In this document: positions 61,922 to 64,000 of the stretch, in pieces
Position numbering within the stretch: position 1 is the stretch's first letter
Layout of the letters: every line of letters begins with the position of its first letter
Assembly: GCA_033063855.1 (NCBI GenBank)
Contig: CP093829.1
Location: 3,978,243 to 4,042,242 of the forward strand
DNA from: Smittia aterrima
Taxonomy: Eukaryota > Arthropoda > Insecta > Diptera > Chironomidae
DNA: 64,000 nucleotides
Direction: 5' to 3'
The notes under the pieces: model-generated
Database searches by the model: none
The model's input: the letters and a program-made list of their open reading frames with translations, nothing else
What the model was told of the DNA's origin: nothing
Program-made: the position numbers and the translations under genes

Positions 61922-64000
61922 TTATAAAGGTCCATTTCCCTGCATCTGTTGTTGGTACCGTTGGCCATCCTCGCCCTAAAAAGAAAATTGAGTCACGAAT
62001 AAGATTAACTTTGAAAACACAATCAAAACTTACTCGTTGGTACATTGAATTGCCACTCGAATTGCCAGCATTGTTAGAGTGTCCTCCTGGCTGTCTTTTC
62101 ATGGTGCTATCTTCATATCGTGTTCCACTCTGCGATGCCATTGGACGGTTGAGAGTGCTGATTGCATTATTGGGTGAGTTAGGAGCAGCGTTTCTTGCCG
62201 CAATGGTTTTCGTTACAAAGTCTTGCTCCTTCCAACCATGCTTTTTGTAAACGTCACGAAGTTCCTGATGTTGATACATTGTGAACAACACTTGGCCGGC
62301 AAATTTAAGAACACGTGGCGTATACTTCTGTCGTTGCTTCGTGATGTTCATAAGACGCTCTACGCCACCAGCGTCGAGTAACGAACGCGAAAACTCAGCG
62401 TTCTTCTTAATCACTTCATTGAGAGTCGCCAGCACAGCTGCGATTGTATCATCAGATGTTCCCTGGTCATGTTGCGCATTTCCCGATGGTAATTTTTGTA
62501 CTAAATCTCTCATCGCGTACTTTCCAATCAGTTCTTTGTTTCGTTGATCGATGGCAAGATTTCGAAGAGCTGTAGCAACAGCACAAACGACTCGATCAAC
62601 TTCCATTCTCAGAAGCTCTACAAGGATAGGCAAACCTTTGTCTTTTCTTACTGCCGCTCGGATTTCAATACTTGGTTGCCAATAGCAGGCGGCAAGGTTT
62701 TGCAAAGCTCCAGCAGCTGCCTCTAACGTCTCTGGATTACTACAACTCTGAAGAAGTGCAAGATAAGATTGAACAACTTCTGGTTGCCACAGGAGTTCGT
62801 ATCCTTTTGGTGGATCATTCCTTTGTAGAGAATTGTGTCGAGACGACAGAGAATTTCCACTTGAGCTAGCGCCATTGCTTTGACCAGGAATTCCACCATT
62901 GCTTCCAGCCATGTTTACAGGTCCGTCCTTGCCTTCGCCATTATTCTGTTGCTCTTTCTTCTTTTTACTGGCACCGAAGCAGCCAAGGTTCTCGCTCTTT
63001 GTCGTCGCAGATGATCTGGTCGGTTGTGGAAGTGGATGTTTGTCATAATTTGGATCTTCAACCTCTTGGCATCGATACGAAAGATTTCTTAAAATGCAAA
63101 CGCAATTCTCGACAATCTTGTTGCCAATATTTGTTTTCTCGATGGCCATTTTAACAACGTAAAGCAATGCATCGATGAGTCCTTCAGCTTCACGAAGTTT
63201 CGTTCGAGCATATTCACCAGCAGAGCTTACATTTCGTAAGATTCCACTTGCGTTTCTGAACACAGTGCTCCAGCATGTATCGCCAGAGTTTGCTGGATCC
63301 CATCCAGAATGAGGAATGATGATATAAGTCACAATCACTCCACATCCGTCGTCGATAATTGATCGTTTTAAGTCTTCACACGAAGACATATTCCAAATGA
63401 CTCCTGTCACCAACTCTTTGATGTCACTCTCTGTCGATCGACGCAGTAGATTAATCAGAGACGGAATGCCGTTCGCATTTTTTATTGCACGCTTGTTCTC
63501 ATCGTTTTGTCTTCCATAGGAAAGATTTCTAAGCGCTCCACTCGAATTTCGGTAAACGTCAACACTCTCGTGACCTAAGAGCTTAACAAGAATTGGAATG
63601 CCTCCGAGCGCCCGCGTTCGTTGCTTATTTGGATCATCCATGTAACACAAATGCTGCAAGTAAGCGGCTGCATTTGCTTTGATCACATTGTTCGGGTTGT
63701 TGAGGAAACTGATGACCTCAGTGAGATTAGGATCACGCCATCTCATCTGTGCTTGTCCGCCCTGATCATCTCCAGACGCGACGAGTTGATGGTTATGCAT
63801 CGATAAGTTTGCCATGTGTTTCTGCAGTTCATCGTCTTCATCATCGACGCCAGCTCCAGCAAATCCACGTGTATCATAAGTTGGATTTCCTCCAGCGCCA
63901 ATTTGTTGCAGAGCAGCAACATTCGTTCCGTAAGGTGAAGTTGACACATAGCCATAAACAAGTGCGGCTGAGTCGTCAGGATATCCTCGTTCTAGTGCTC
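61922..64000 (-). CDS. p120ctn: p120/delta-catenin, armadillo-repeat adherens junction protein (5' partial)
   Basis: A large exon (64000 to 62034, open at the window edge) is followed by a 58-bp intron and a last exon 61975-61922. The readable part is about 670 aa ending QMQGNGPL. Armadillo repeats run through most of it: RWRDPNLTEVISFL, ANAAAYLQHLCY, GGIPILVKLLGH, YRNSSGALRNLSYG, VTGVIWNMSSCEDLK, FRNASGILRNVSSAG, ENCVCILRNLSYRC, then a disordered insert with a KKKK stretch and Ser/Asn-rich sequence, then YELLWQPEVVQSYLALL, EAAAGALQNLAAC, ATALRNLAID and VLKFAGQVL. The family binds the juxtamembrane segment of classical cadherins and regulates junction stability and Rho GTPases. Insects normally have one member, so this is probably its single orthologue. 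The N-terminal regulatory part lies outside the window. Confidence 0.95.

Noticed and set aside
62281..62869. Plus-strand open frames opposite the catenin gene
   Set aside because: They are antisense shadows of the conserved armadillo-repeat exon.
1..64000. tRNA genes, rRNA, CRISPR arrays, bacterial operon features
   Set aside because: No T-arm/A-box pairs, rRNA cores or spaced repeats were seen, and the window is clearly eukaryotic.

Overview
The window looks like a piece of a compact, AT-rich insect nuclear genome, most likely from a lower dipteran such as a midge. The evidence is as follows. Genes carry many 55-65 bp GT-AG introns. Insect-type families are present: a six-cysteine odorant-binding protein, two gustatory receptors ending in the TY...QF motif, Lachesin, and a single p120-catenin. 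Gene order alternates freely between strands. The species assignment is inference. All gene models were spliced by hand, and each reported multi-exon CDS closes in frame.

Layout. 1-1143 (-): 3' part of a RING-finger protein running off the left edge. 2920-5906 (+): a complete pancreatic-lipase-like secreted lipase. 5907-11381: no gene recognised. 11382-17506 (-): NAD kinase, with four candidate first exons that all end in the same splice phase. 18445-18888 (-) and 19439-20843 (+): an odorant-binding protein and a gustatory receptor, head to head. 20924-24772 (-): a protein made only of the N-terminal tail of a dynein heavy chain, with no motor. 25013-26395 (-): an unrecognised single-exon protein with three degenerate repeats. 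26674-28051 (+): a short PRC1/Ase1/fascetto-like microtubule crosslinker. 28193-28302: a near-perfect inverted repeat. 30854-37876 (-): FLVCR-type MFS transporter in eight exons. 40421-41550 (-): papain-family (cathepsin L-like) protease with a TATA box. 42241-43474 (+): second gustatory receptor. 45562-47524 (+): MFSD8/CLN7-like lysosomal MFS protein. 51730-52942 (+): a protein with the paired zinc sites of His-Me finger homing endonucleases. 53193-54315 and 55036-56194 (-): tandem Lachesin copies, one without a GPI tail. 57198-59415 (+): a protein with about 14 C2H2 zinc fingers. 61922-64000 (-): p120/delta-catenin, running off the right edge.

How the genes relate. Most are unrelated housekeeping, membrane or chemosensory genes. 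Two stretches stand out. In 20.9-28.1 kb, two genes from microtubule-associated families, each shortened relative to its family, flank an orphan. In 51.4-56.6 kb, the homing-endonuclease-like gene and the Lachesin pair lie between two direct repeats of about 130 bp. These two stretches, together with the multi-promoter NAD kinase, hold the most unusual biology here.
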